A stretch of 64,000 nucleotides of DNA from Clostridia bacterium (GTDB lineage Bacteria > Bacillota > Clostridia > Oscillospirales > Acutalibacteraceae). The stretch is taken from the NCBI GenBank assembly GCA_017626295.1, contig JAGAJB010000017.1, forward strand, positions 62,001 through 126,000. The letters are read 5' to 3'. The position numbers and the translations under genes are program-made. Below, in pieces: positions 35,765 through 45,705 of this stretch; the first letter of the stretch is position 1; each line of letters opens with the position of its first letter. Below the pieces are notes generated by a model that saw nothing but the letters and a program-made list of their open reading frames with translations, had not been told where the DNA came from and made no database searches.

Positions 35765-36966
35765 GTATTTGTCCGTCTGAATATTGGATATGGCTTCAAA
35801 CGGCGTTGGGCGCAGGTGCGCAGACGTCGGAAATTCTCGCATATTTTGAAACTCCGGAGAAACTCTATCTTGCTGGTTCTCACGAGTGGCGTTTATCGGG
35901 TCTTTTTACGGAGAAAAAGATAGAAGCCTTGAAAAATTCCACTCCTTCCCAGACAGGTGCGGTTTTTAAAGAATGTCGGGAAAAGGGTTACACGATAATA
36001 ACGCCCGATAGCGATTATTACCCGCAAAGGTTGGCTGAATTATCAAATATGCCCTTAGTCCTTTACGGCATAGGCGATTGTTCCGTGCTGAAAGATACTG
36101 TGTCTGTGGGTATCGTGGGTACAAGGAATGCAAGTAATTACGGCATAGAAACTGCCCAGAAACTTTCTTACCGTCTGGCACAGGCAGGTGCTACAATAGT
36201 AAGCGGCGGCGCTTTGGGTATAGACAGCGAAGCCCACGCAGGCGCAATGCTTGCAAAAGGCAGAACTTTCGCATTTTTAGGTTGCGGTCTTTCTTACGAT
36301 TATCTGAAGGAAAATGCACCCTTGCGCAGAGCCATAACAAGATACGGCGCAGTTTTTTCGGAATATCAACCCTTTACACCGCCTTCAAAGGCTACGTTTC
36401 CAATACGTAACCGACTTATTTCCGGTGCATCTTTGGGAATAGTTGTTATTGAAGCAGGTGTAAAAAGCGGTTCTCTTATTACGGCTAATTGTGCTCTTGA
36501 CCAGGGTAAAGATGTTTTTGCCGTACCCGGTGATATAGTCCGTTCCTCATTTGACGGAACAAACCACCTTATAAAAAACGGTGCAAAACCCGTTTTCTCA
36601 GCCGAAGATATACTTAGTGAATACGAATATCTTTACGGCGACTTGTTTGATATAGAAAAAGCAAGTAAACCGTTGAGCGAAGTTCAGTATGTGGACTATC
36701 GCAAACCAAAGGCAAAAAGGGAAAATACAACCCCTGCGCCTATACCGCAAGAGAAAAAGATGCCTGTAAAAAGGCAAGAACTCGGTGACGATGTTTCTGA
36801 AGATGCAAAAGTAATTTACAAAGCATTAAACGAAGAACCTATGCATATTGATGATATCGTCAGAGTAACAGGAATGAAAATGAATATTGTCCTGTCATCT
36901 TTAACGGAACTTGAACTTATCGGAGCCGTGGAACAGGTAACAGGCAAAAAATATAAATTGAGTTAA
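35761..36966 (+). CDS. dprA: DNA-processing protein DprA (Smf)
   Basis: 401 residues. It loads RecA on incoming single-stranded DNA during transformation. A Rossmann-like core carries VGIVGTRNASNYG and SGGALGIDSEAHAGAM, then FPIRNRLISG, and a winged-helix DprA C-terminus (EEPMHIDDIVRVTG) follows a basic, Pro-rich linker. I place the start at ATG 35761, overlapping the preceding stop (ATGA). Its neighbour topA is conventional in Firmicutes. Confidence 0.94.
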   Translation: MSICPSEYWIWLQTALGAGAQTSEILAYFETPEKLYLAGSHEWRLSGLFTEKKIEALKNSTPSQTGAVFKECREKGYTIITPDSDYYPQRLAELSNMPLVLYGIGDCSVLKDTVSVGIVGTRNASNYGIETAQKLSYRLAQAGATIVSGGALGIDSEAHAGAMLAKGRTFAFLGCGLSYDYLKENAPLRRAITRYGAVFSEYQPFTPPSKATFPIRNRLISGASLGIVVIEAGVKSGSLITANCALDQGKDVFAVPGDIVRSSFDGTNHLIKNGAKPVFSAEDILSEYEYLYGDLFDIEKASKPLSEVQYVDYRKPKAKRENTTPAPIPQEKKMPVKRQELGDDVSEDAKVIYKALNEEPMHIDDIVRVTGMKMNIVLSSLTELELIGAVEQVTGKKYKLS

Positions 36967-37001
36967 ATACCCACTTTAGTGAAAATGAAAGGATGAAGCA
37001 A

Positions 37002-39122
37002 ATGTCAAAACTCGTTATCGTGGAGTCTCCTGCTAAGGCAAAGACTATTAAAAAATACCTTGGAAACGATTATGATGTTGTAGCATCTATGGGTCATATC
37101 AGAGATTTACCCGCTGCAAAACTCAGCGTTGAAGTAAAAAATGATTTTGCTCCTAAATATGCAATTATCAAAGGCAAAGAAAAACTTGTAAAGGAACTTA
37201 AAGAGCGCGTCGGACAAAGCGATGCTGTTTTCCTCGCAACTGACCCGGACCGTGAAGGAGAAGCAATTTCATGGCATCTTGCAACTGTTCTCGGTCTTGA
37301 CCTTAACGAGAAAAACAGAGTTAAATTTAACGAAATTAACGAAACAAGCGTAAAACGCGGAATCAGTAACCCGGAAGTTGTGGATATGGGTCTTGTTGAT
37401 GCTCAGCAGGCACGCCGTATTCTCGACAGACTTGTAGGTTACAGACTCAGTCCCTTTATTTCTCAGAAAATAAGGCGCGGTCTTTCTGCGGGACGTGTTC
37501 AGAGCGTTGCTGTGCGCCTTATTGTTGACCGCGAGGATGAAATTGCAAAGTTCAATCCCGAAGAATATTGGTCAATTGACGCTAAATTTTCCTCCGGCAG
37601 AAGAAGTTTCTCGGCTTCTCTTACCGCTGACGAAAAGGGCAAAGTCAAAATCGAAAATAAAGAACAGGCAGATACTTTCCTTTCAAGACTTGACGGCGCA
37701 GTTTATACTGCTGCATCAGTTAAAAAAGGTACACGTAAAAAACAACCTTCGCCTCCCTTTATTACCTCCTCAATGCAACAGGATTCTTCCCGTAAACTTA
37801 ACTTCCAGGCACAGAAAACAATGAAACTTGCACAGGAACTTTACGAAGGTGTCGATGTTGAAGGTTTCGGAATGACAGGTCTTATAACTTATATGAGAAC
37901 AGACTCACTCCGTATCTCTGAAGAAGCAAGAGCAGCGGCGAATAACTTTATTACGGAAAACTACGGCGCAAAGTATCTTCCCGAGAAACCCCGTTATTTC
38001 AAAACAAGGTCAAACGCTCAGGACGGCCACGAAGCAATAAGACCCACTAATATTGCAATAACTCCCCAGATTGCTAAGAAGAGCCTTTCAAATGACCAGT
38101 ACAAACTCTATAACCTTATTTGGTGCAGATATGTTGCAAGCCTTATGGCTCCCTGCGTACAGGATACAGTTAAGGTTGAAATAAATGCAGAAAAAGACGG
38201 TGTGGACGGATACTGTGTATTCTCCGCAAGCGGTTATTCAATTAAATTTGACGGCTTTACAGCACTTTATGAAGATGCAGTTGATGACGGCGACAGCGCA
38301 AGCACATTCCCCGAAATCAAAGTCGGTGAAGCAGTTAAACTTAAAGAACTTAACGGCAATCAGCACTTTACTCAGCCTCCGGCACATTACACGGAAGCAT
38401 CACTTATTAAAACTCTTGAAGAAACAGGTGTGGGACGTCCCAGCACATACGCTTCTATCGTAAGCACTATTATCAAGAGAGAATATGTTAAACGCGACGG
38501 TAAACTTCTTAAGGCTACCGAACTCGGTTGTGCAACTACTGCACTTCTTAAAGAGCGTTTCCAGAAAATTGTTAATACAAAATTCACCGCATCAATGGAA
38601 ACAAAACTTGATGAAATTGATGAGGGTAAATGCAATTATGTAGAAATGCTTCGTGAGTTTTATGATGACCTTGAAGGTTCGCTTTCAAAAGCAAAGAACG
38701 AAATGCAGGGTCAGAAAATTCAACTTCAGGAAGATATTACCGACATAAAATGTGAAAACTGCGGCAGAAATATGGTTATAAAAACAGGCCGTTTCGGTAA
38801 ATTCCTTGCTTGCCCAGGTTACCCCGAATGTAAGACAACAAAGCCGCTTGTAGAAGAAACAAATGCCGTTTGTCCCGAATGTGGCGGTAAGGTTATCGGT
38901 AAGAAATCCAAACGCGGTTATCAGTTCTACGGTTGCAGTAATTATCCCGAATGTAACTTTATGACCTGGGATAAACCCACAGGTGAAAATTGTCCTAAGT
39001 GCGGTAAATCCTTGTTTAAAGGTAAGGGCGGAGTTATAACTTGCCCCGACGAAAAATGCGGATATTCTTTTAAAGCACCCCGTAAAAATGCAAAAAAATC
39101 ACAGGAAGATGAAAATGAATAA
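37002..39122 (+). CDS. topA: DNA topoisomerase I
   Basis: 706 residues. It relaxes negative supercoils. Toprim domain begins LVIVESPAKAKTIKKYLG, followed by FLATDPDREGEAISWHL; the catalytic tyrosine is in GLITYMRTDS; the C-terminus carries three Cys4 zinc ribbons (CENCGRN, CPECGGK, CPKCGKS). ATG 37002 lies eight bases after GAAAGGA; the earlier in-frame ATG at 36993 overlaps it. The 3' end overlaps trmFO by eight bases. Confidence 0.96.
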   Translation: MSKLVIVESPAKAKTIKKYLGNDYDVVASMGHIRDLPAAKLSVEVKNDFAPKYAIIKGKEKLVKELKERVGQSDAVFLATDPDREGEAISWHLATVLGLDLNEKNRVKFNEINETSVKRGISNPEVVDMGLVDAQQARRILDRLVGYRLSPFISQKIRRGLSAGRVQSVAVRLIVDREDEIAKFNPEEYWSIDAKFSSGRRSFSASLTADEKGKVKIENKEQADTFLSRLDGAVYTAASVKKGTRKKQPSPPFITSSMQQDSSRKLNFQAQKTMKLAQELYEGVDVEGFGMTGLITYMRTDSLRISEEARAAANNFITENYGAKYLPEKPRYFKTRSNAQDGHEAIRPTNIAITPQIAKKSLSNDQYKLYNLIWCRYVASLMAPCVQDTVKVEINAEKDGVDGYCVFSASGYSIKFDGFTALYEDAVDDGDSASTFPEIKVGEAVKLKELNGNQHFTQPPAHYTEASLIKTLEETGVGRPSTYASIVSTIIKREYVKRDGKLLKATELGCATTALLKERFQKIVNTKFTASMETKLDEIDEGKCNYVEMLREFYDDLEGSLSKAKNEMQGQKIQLQEDITDIKCENCGRNMVIKTGRFGKFLACPGYPECKTTKPLVEETNAVCPECGGKVIGKKSKRGYQFYGCSNYPECNFMTWDKPTGENCPKCGKSLFKGKGGVITCPDEKCGYSFKAPRKNAKKSQEDENE

Positions 39123-40425
39123 TAAAACGGCCGTTGTAATAGGCGGCGGTCTTGCAGGTGTTGAGGCGGCGAAACAGTTAAGTAAAAAGGGCATAAAGGT
39201 AACACTTTATGAAATGAAACCCAAAAAGTTTTCACCGGCTCACAAAAGCGAAAAACTTGCAGAACTTGTTTGCTCCAATTCGCTTAAAGCGGAGCGCGTA
39301 GGCTCAGCGGCAGGGCTTTTGAAAGCAGAAATGCGACTTTTCGGGTCTGTTTGCCTTGAGGCAGCAGATAAGGCAAAAGTTCCTGCAGGCGGTGCATTGG
39401 CAGTTGACAGAGATATTTTCTCACAGGAAATTACAAATGCTGTTGAAAGTGATAAAAACATCACTTTGGTACGCGAAGAAATAACTGAAATCCCAAAAGA
39501 CAGCGTAGTTATCATTGCCGCAGGCCCTTTGATGTCTGATGGGTTGGCGGAAGAGGTGGGCAAACTCTGCGGCAGAGATTTCCTTTCTTTCTACGATGCG
39601 GCAGCACCTATTGTTACCGCTGACAGCATTGATATGGAAAACGCATTCACTCAGTCAAGGTATGACAGAGGCGGTGAGGATGACTATATTAACTGCCCTC
39701 TTGATAAAGCACAGTACGAAGAGTTTTATGAGGAACTTATAAATGCAGAAAGTGCAGAACTACACTCTTTCGATAAAAGAAAAGACGTTTACGAGGGTTG
39801 TATGCCCATTGAAGTTCTTGCATCCCGCGGAAAAGACGCAATGCGTTACGGCCCCTTAAAACCCGTTGGTCTTACAAATCCCAAAACCGGTCACAGACCT
39901 TGGGCAAATCTTCAGTTAAGAAAAGAAAACAAAGACGGTACTATGTACAATCTTGTAGGTTTTCAGACAAATCTTAAATTCCCCGAGCAGAAACGTGTTT
40001 TCTCAATGTTTCCGGCTCTTAAAAATGCCGAATTTGTGCGTTACGGTGTAATGCACAGGAATACATTCCTTAATTCACCCGGGCTTCTTTCTTACGATTT
40101 CAGTATGAAAAAAGAACCTCGCATATACTTTGCGGGTCAGATTTCCGGTGTTGAGGGGTATATGGAGTCGGCATCTTCGGGAATACTTGCAGGTTACAAT
40201 GCCGCAAGGCGTATTTTAGGCGAAGAACCCATCCTTCTTCCTAAAATCACAATGCTCGGTGCACTTTCACAGTATATTTCGGATGAATCGGTCAAGCATT
40301 TTCAACCTATGGGTGCCGCATTCGGCATAATTGACCCTCTCCCCGAACGCATAAAGGATAAAAAAGAGCGTTACGAAAAACTTGCACAAAGAAGTCTTGA
40401 TTATTTTAAAAATATTGAACTATAA
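39115..40425 (+). CDS. trmFO: Methylenetetrahydrofolate-tRNA-(uracil-54-C5)-methyltransferase TrmFO
   Basis: 436 residues. It makes the T of the T-psi-C loop using methylene-THF and FAD, unlike the S-adenosylmethionine-dependent TrmA. The N-terminal FAD motif is VVIGGGLAGVEAA; LVCSNSLKAER and CMPIEVLASRG are family signatures. ATG 39115 has AGGAAG upstream within topA. Confidence 0.96.
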   Translation: MNNKTAVVIGGGLAGVEAAKQLSKKGIKVTLYEMKPKKFSPAHKSEKLAELVCSNSLKAERVGSAAGLLKAEMRLFGSVCLEAADKAKVPAGGALAVDRDIFSQEITNAVESDKNITLVREEITEIPKDSVVIIAAGPLMSDGLAEEVGKLCGRDFLSFYDAAAPIVTADSIDMENAFTQSRYDRGGEDDYINCPLDKAQYEEFYEELINAESAELHSFDKRKDVYEGCMPIEVLASRGKDAMRYGPLKPVGLTNPKTGHRPWANLQLRKENKDGTMYNLVGFQTNLKFPEQKRVFSMFPALKNAEFVRYGVMHRNTFLNSPGLLSYDFSMKKEPRIYFAGQISGVEGYMESASSGILAGYNAARRILGEEPILLPKITMLGALSQYISDESVKHFQPMGAAFGIIDPLPERIKDKKERYEKLAQRSLDYFKNIEL

Positions 40426-40455
40426 AATTTCGTTAAAACGAAATTGGAGGTAAAT

Positions 40456-41127
40456 ATGAGTATTATGGATTTTGAAGCAATTATAGGATATAACTTTAAA
40501 AATAAAGAATTGCTCAAAACAGCACTTACCCATTCATCTTATGCAAACGAAAATAAATTACCCCACGATAATGAGCGTCTTGAATTTTTAGGCGATTCAG
40601 TTCTCGGTTTTGTTACTGCGGAATATCTTTTCGCAGAGTTTAAAAGTCGCCCCGAGGGTGAACTTACAAAACTCAGGGCAGCAGTTGTCTGTGAGAAATC
40701 ACTTTTCAAATTCGCAGAAAAAATTTCTTTGGGCGAACATATTTTTATGGGCAGAGGCGAGGAACATTCGGGCGGCAGAAACAGGCCTTCCATTGTTTCC
40801 GACGCTTTTGAGGCTGTAATTGCCGCAATGTATTTAGACGGCGGTATTGATGCAGTAAGGCCGTATATACTCGGATTTATTAAAGATGCCGTAAAGCGCG
40901 AAGCAAGTTTTAAAGATAATAAGTCGCTTTTACAGGAAGAAATACAAAAAAATAAAGGTAATACCATTGTCTACGAGGAAATAGGCGAAAGCGGTCCCGA
41001 CCACGAAAAAGTTTTCTCATTTGTTGTAAAACTCAACGGTGAAATTATCGGCAAGGGTGAAGGCAAGAGCAAAAAAGAAGCCGAGCAGGCGGCGGCAGGC
41101 AATGCCCTTATGAGTATAAAAAAATGA
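40456..41127 (+). CDS. rnc: Ribonuclease III
   Basis: 223 residues. It cleaves double-stranded RNA in rRNA precursors. The nuclease signature NERLEFLGDSVLG is at about residues 37-49, and a C-terminal double-stranded RNA-binding domain ends GKSKKEAEQAAAGNALM. ATG 40456 is five bases after GGAGG. A short dyad AATTTCGTT/AACGAAATT lies directly upstream (40428-40446). It overlaps the next gene by four bases. Confidence 0.95.
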   Translation: MSIMDFEAIIGYNFKNKELLKTALTHSSYANENKLPHDNERLEFLGDSVLGFVTAEYLFAEFKSRPEGELTKLRAAVVCEKSLFKFAEKISLGEHIFMGRGEEHSGGRNRPSIVSDAFEAVIAAMYLDGGIDAVRPYILGFIKDAVKREASFKDNKSLLQEEIQKNKGNTIVYEEIGESGPDHEKVFSFVVKLNGEIIGKGEGKSKKEAEQAAAGNALMSIKK

Positions 41128-42116
41128 AACACGCCAATATATCGTTGTTCGTGCCTCATATGGGTTGCCCCCATCAATGTTCCTTTTGTAATCAGAAAAC
41201 CATTTCGGGTTCAGTGAATACTTTGACACCGAAAGAGGTTACAGAAACTTTAGAAAAGGCAGTTTGTGATAACAACGACCCGCAAAATACCGAAATCGCT
41301 TTTTTTGGCGGAAGTTTTACCGCAATACCCCGAGAATATATGGTTTCGTTACTGGAAGCCACAAAACCTTTTATTGAAAAAGGTTATTTCAGCGGAATAA
41401 GAATATCAACAAGACCCGATGCCATTGACAGTGAAGTTCTTGAAATATTAAAAAGTTTCAACGTGCGTTCCGTTGAACTCGGTGCGCAAAGTACCGATGA
41501 AGAGGTGCTCAAACTCAACCGTCGCGGTCATACAAGGCAGGATATTATTAAAGCATCACAACTTATAAAAGAAAAAGGCTTTTCTTTAGGTCTTCAGATG
41601 ATGACAGGGCTTTTGGGCGATACGGACGAAAAATCCCTTAAAACCTGTGATGACATAATTTCTTTAAAACCCGACACGGTAAGGATATACCCTACGGTTG
41701 TTCTTGAAGGCACAAAACTCGGCGAGATGTATAAAAAGGGTGAGTATGCACCTCAAAATCTTGAAGATGCCGTGAACCTTTGTTCAAAACTTTTAAAGAG
41801 GTTTTACGATAACAATATTAAGGTTATAAGGTTGGGTCTTCATTCGGGCGGTAATGTTGAAGAAGGTTTTCTTTCGGGGCCTTACCACCCTGCGTTCGGT
41901 GAACTTTGTGAATCCCGTATATATTTGGAATGTTTAAGAAATCTTTTGAAAGGTTTTAACGGACAAACAGATGTTACGGTTTTCGTTAATCCCCGTGAAA
42001 TATCAAAAATGACAGGTCAGAAAGGGTGCAATAAAAAAGCACTTTCAGATGACGGTTACAGAATCACCGTAAAAGGTGACGAGAATTTAAATAAGTACGA
42101 AATAAAAATACAATAG
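41124..42116 (+). CDS. Elp3-like radical SAM protein
   Basis: 330 residues. CxxxCxxC (C15, C19, C22 in GCPHQCSFC), AFFGGSFTAI and IRISTRPDAI mark the Elp3/radical SAM superfamily; there is no acetyltransferase domain as in true Elp3. The substrate is unknown. It lies between rnc and smc, a conserved neighbourhood in Clostridia. The start overlaps the rnc stop (ATGA). Confidence 0.9.
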   Translation: MKHANISLFVPHMGCPHQCSFCNQKTISGSVNTLTPKEVTETLEKAVCDNNDPQNTEIAFFGGSFTAIPREYMVSLLEATKPFIEKGYFSGIRISTRPDAIDSEVLEILKSFNVRSVELGAQSTDEEVLKLNRRGHTRQDIIKASQLIKEKGFSLGLQMMTGLLGDTDEKSLKTCDDIISLKPDTVRIYPTVVLEGTKLGEMYKKGEYAPQNLEDAVNLCSKLLKRFYDNNIKVIRLGLHSGGNVEEGFLSGPYHPAFGELCESRIYLECLRNLLKGFNGQTDVTVFVNPREISKMTGQKGCNKKALSDDGYRITVKGDENLNKYEIKIQ

Positions 42117-42126
42117 GGTGAAATAA

Positions 42127-45100
42127 ATGTATCTTAAAGCCATTGAAATGCAAGGTTTTAAATCCTTTCCGGACAAGACGGTTCTTGATTTCGGTAAAGG
42201 CATAACGGCTGTTGTAGGCCCTAACGGTAGCGGAAAGAGTAACCTTTCCGATGCTATGCGTTGGGTTTTGGGTGAACAGTCAACCAAAAATCTTCGCGGC
42301 TCAAAAATGGAAGACGTTATATTCAGCGGTACCGATTCGCGCCGTGCGGTTGGTTTTGCGGAAGTAACACTTAAACTCGATAACTCTGATATGGCTCTTA
42401 ATAACCCCGAAAAAACAGTTACTGTTACAAGGCGTTATTACCGTTCGGGCGAGAGTGAATACAGAATAAACGGCGAACAGGCAAGACTCAGGGATATTCA
42501 TGAATTGTTTATGGATACGGGTCTGGGGCGTGACGGTTATTCAATGATAAGCCAGGGTAAAGTTGAAACACTTATATCAGGTAAATCAGAGGATAGGCGA
42601 GATATGCTGGAAGAAGCAGCAGGTATTTCTCATTACAGATACCGCCGTGCTGATGCTATGCGCCGACTTAATCAGGCTGAAGAAAATCTTTTAAGATTAA
42701 GGGATATTCTTACAGAACTTGAATCCCGCGTGGGTCCTTTGAAAATTCAGAGTGAAAAAGCACAAAAATTCCTTGAATATGCAGGGGAAAAGAAAAACCT
42801 TGAAATCGGTCTTTGGCTTTACACTATTGAGAAAACCAAAAATGATTTGCGCGAATATGAAAAGAAAATTACAATTACTGATGCACAGTATAACGAAGTG
42901 TGTAAAGTTCTTGACGAAATAACCGTAAAAATCGACTCTGCAATTGCCGATTCGCAAAAAATCACAATAGCGGTTGATGAAATAAGACGCGCGTCTTCCC
43001 AACTTGAAGAACAGGCGGCGTTACTTGAAAGCCAGGTAGCAGTTCAGGAAAATACAATAGAACATAACAACGAAACCATTCAGCGTATTGAAAGAGAAAA
43101 GACAGAGGAAAATGATACTGACTCTGAAATTTCCGAACAGATTGAAACTGCAAGAAAAATAATTGAAGATTTAAAGGCGACAATAGATTCTAAAAAAGAA
43201 GCCTTGGAGTCTTTCTCAACGGAACTTGAAGTTTTAAGCGATGAAAATAATAAATCGGCACAAAGAAGTGTTGAACTTTCCGAAAAGGTTTCTGCTCTTT
43301 CTTTACAGATAGCAGACAGTAGAGTTGTTGTTTCAACCGCCGCTTCTTCTGTTGAAGAAATTGAAAACAGAATTAAGGTTATTGACGGTGCAATAGAATC
43401 TCAACAACCCATTATTGATGCACTTACCCAAGAGAAAAATAAAGTTCATGAAGACCTCGCTAATATCAAAGAACGCAGTACAGAACTTAACAATTCTCTT
43501 TCGGGTATTGAACTTCTTGCATCAAAACGTCTTGAGAAACTTAACAGATTAAAAGAAGAAGAAAATGCTCTTCGTAATGAAAAACACGTTAAAGAATCAA
43601 GATTAAATATGCTTTCAGACCTTGAAAAGAATATGGAAGGTTATCAGGGTAGCGTTAAGGCGGTAATGCGTGAAGTTCGCAGAGGTACGTTAAAAGGCAT
43701 TCACGCGCCTGTTTCACAGGTTATAAATGTAAGCGACAAGTATTCACTTGCTATTGAAACTGCTTTAGGAGCACAGATTCAGAATATTATTACAGAAACA
43801 GAAAATGATGCTAAAAAAGCCATCGGCTATCTCAAAGAAAGTCGGGCAGGCAGAGCAACGTTTTTACCACTTACTGCAATAAAGGGTAAAGTAATTGATG
43901 AAAAAGGTCTTGACGATTGCTACGGTTACATAAACCTTGCATCGAAACTCGTTGAATACGAAAGTAAGTATACCGAAATAATCAATTCGCTTTTAGGCAG
44001 AACTGTTGTGGCAGAGGACCTTGATGCCGCCATTGCCATTGCAAAGAAATTTAATTATAAGTTCAAAATTGTTACCCTTGACGGTCAGGTTGTTAACGCC
44101 GGCGGTTCAATGACAGGCGGTGCAAAACTCCAGAATGCAGGTATTCTCAGCCGTGGTAACGAACTTGACAGACTTAAATCCGAGTGTGAATCACTTTCGG
44201 AAAAACTCGAACTTCTTCTTAAAGATGTTACGGCGCAACAGGAAAGTTGCTCGGCAGTTACTGCCGAACTTGACGGTTGCAAGGCTGAAATTACCGCTTT
44301 AGGTGAAGAAAAAATCAGGGTAGAGGGTATTCTTGCACTCAAAGAGGGAAATCTTTCTAACCTTACAGATGCACGTGAGCAGGCACTTCTCGAAAAATCA
44401 CAACTTAGAGAGCGTATTGACGGCATAAATAACGGTGCTGTCAGCGCACAGGAAAAACTCGGTGAACTTCAAGGTGAACTTGAAAAGGTTGAAAGTGAAC
44501 TTTCCGCCCTTACAGGTGATAGGGAAAGTTTAATAGAAAAACGCGAAAAACTTACTGCGGATGCTGCGGATATTAACCTTGATATTGCTACTGCACAAAA
44601 GGAAATTGAGGCAAAGCAGGAAGAGATTACACGTCTTGAGGGCAGAAGCACAAGCCATAAAGACAAACTTTCACAACTTAACGGCGAAATTGAAGAGATA
44701 AAACTCAAAAATGAGGAAATCAGAAAACGCATTGAGATACTTAATGCAGAAGCCGCAGGTTTGAGAGAGCAGAGTGCTTTGTCCAAAGAAAAAATTGCAG
44801 AAGAAATTTCAAAACGCGAACAGTTTGAACAGGAAACAGGCAAACTTCGTATTCTTGAAAGAGAAAAAACCGAAGAACGCGAAAAACTCGGCGGTGAAAA
44901 AGCAAGACTTACCGAACGCCGTGATACAATGCAAAAAGAGTTTGACGATATTTCCAATAAACTTTACGATGAGTACGAACTTACCCGTAGAGAAGCTGAG
45001 GAAATGAACATTGTAATCGAAAATGTTTCTGATTCCAAAAAACGCCTCAACGAACTTAAAGGTAAAATCCGTTCCCTTGGTAACGTTAATGTAAGCGCTA

Positions 45101-45696
45101 TTGAGGAATATAAAGAAGTTTCCGAGCGTTACAGTTTTATGCACGGTCAGGTAAACGACGTTGAGAAATCAAAAGCGGAACTTACTAAACTTATAAATGA
45201 ACTTACAGGTAAAATGGGCGTTCAGTTTAAGGAACAGTTCGATAAAATTAACTTTAGTTTTGGTCAGACATTCTCCGAACTTTTCGGGGGCGGTAAAGCA
45301 TCGCTTGTGCTTACTGACGAAAACGACGTTCTTGAATGCGATATTGATATTAAGGTTCAGCCTCCCGGCAAGAACGTTCAGAACATTTCACTTCTTTCCG
45401 GTGGTGAAAAGGGACTTTCTGCAATTGCACTCCTCTTTGCAATTCTTAAAATCAATCCTTGTCCGTTCTGTATCTTCGATGAAGTTGAAGCAGCCCTTGA
45501 TGATGTTAACGTAGCGCGTTACGCTTCTTACGTTCGCCGTATGACAGATAACACGCAGTTTATTCTCATCACACACCGTCGCGGTACAATGGAAGAGGCT
45601 GATATGCTTTACGGTGTTACTATGCAGGAAAAAGGAGTATCAAAACTCCTTGAGTTAAAAACCGCAGAAATGGCTTCAAAATTTGATTTGACTTAA
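42127..45696 (+). CDS. smc: Chromosome segregation protein SMC
   Basis: 1189 residues. It compacts and separates chromosomes with ScpA/ScpB. Walker A GPNGSGKS is at residues 31-38; long coiled coils flank a hinge (about 510-680, with GGSMTGGAKL at its end); the C-terminal head carries LLSGGEKGLSAIALLF and Walker B FCIFDEVEAALDD. The length is normal. GGTG precedes the ATG. ftsY follows after nine bases. Confidence 0.97.
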   Translation: MYLKAIEMQGFKSFPDKTVLDFGKGITAVVGPNGSGKSNLSDAMRWVLGEQSTKNLRGSKMEDVIFSGTDSRRAVGFAEVTLKLDNSDMALNNPEKTVTVTRRYYRSGESEYRINGEQARLRDIHELFMDTGLGRDGYSMISQGKVETLISGKSEDRRDMLEEAAGISHYRYRRADAMRRLNQAEENLLRLRDILTELESRVGPLKIQSEKAQKFLEYAGEKKNLEIGLWLYTIEKTKNDLREYEKKITITDAQYNEVCKVLDEITVKIDSAIADSQKITIAVDEIRRASSQLEEQAALLESQVAVQENTIEHNNETIQRIEREKTEENDTDSEISEQIETARKIIEDLKATIDSKKEALESFSTELEVLSDENNKSAQRSVELSEKVSALSLQIADSRVVVSTAASSVEEIENRIKVIDGAIESQQPIIDALTQEKNKVHEDLANIKERSTELNNSLSGIELLASKRLEKLNRLKEEENALRNEKHVKESRLNMLSDLEKNMEGYQGSVKAVMREVRRGTLKGIHAPVSQVINVSDKYSLAIETALGAQIQNIITETENDAKKAIGYLKESRAGRATFLPLTAIKGKVIDEKGLDDCYGYINLASKLVEYESKYTEIINSLLGRTVVAEDLDAAIAIAKKFNYKFKIVTLDGQVVNAGGSMTGGAKLQNAGILSRGNELDRLKSECESLSEKLELLLKDVTAQQESCSAVTAELDGCKAEITALGEEKIRVEGILALKEGNLSNLTDAREQALLEKSQLRERIDGINNGAVSAQEKLGELQGELEKVESELSALTGDRESLIEKREKLTADAADINLDIATAQKEIEAKQEEITRLEGRSTSHKDKLSQLNGEIEEIKLKNEEIRKRIEILNAEAAGLREQSALSKEKIAEEISKREQFEQETGKLRILEREKTEEREKLGGEKARLTERRDTMQKEFDDISNKLYDEYELTRREAEEMNIVIENVSDSKKRLNELKGKIRSLGNVNVSAIEEYKEVSERYSFMHGQVNDVEKSKAELTKLINELTGKMGVQFKEQFDKINFSFGQTFSELFGGGKASLVLTDENDVLECDIDIKVQPPGKNVQNISLLSGGEKGLSAIALLFAILKINPCPFCIFDEVEAALDDVNVARYASYVRRMTDNTQFILITHRRGTMEEADMLYGVTMQEKGVSKLLELKTAEMASKFDLT

Positions 45697-45705
45697 GGTG
45701 AATTT

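Noticed and set aside
44469..44957. Ser-rich open frame antisense to smc
   Set aside because: The regular coiled-coil coding of smc makes such a frame; no independent support.
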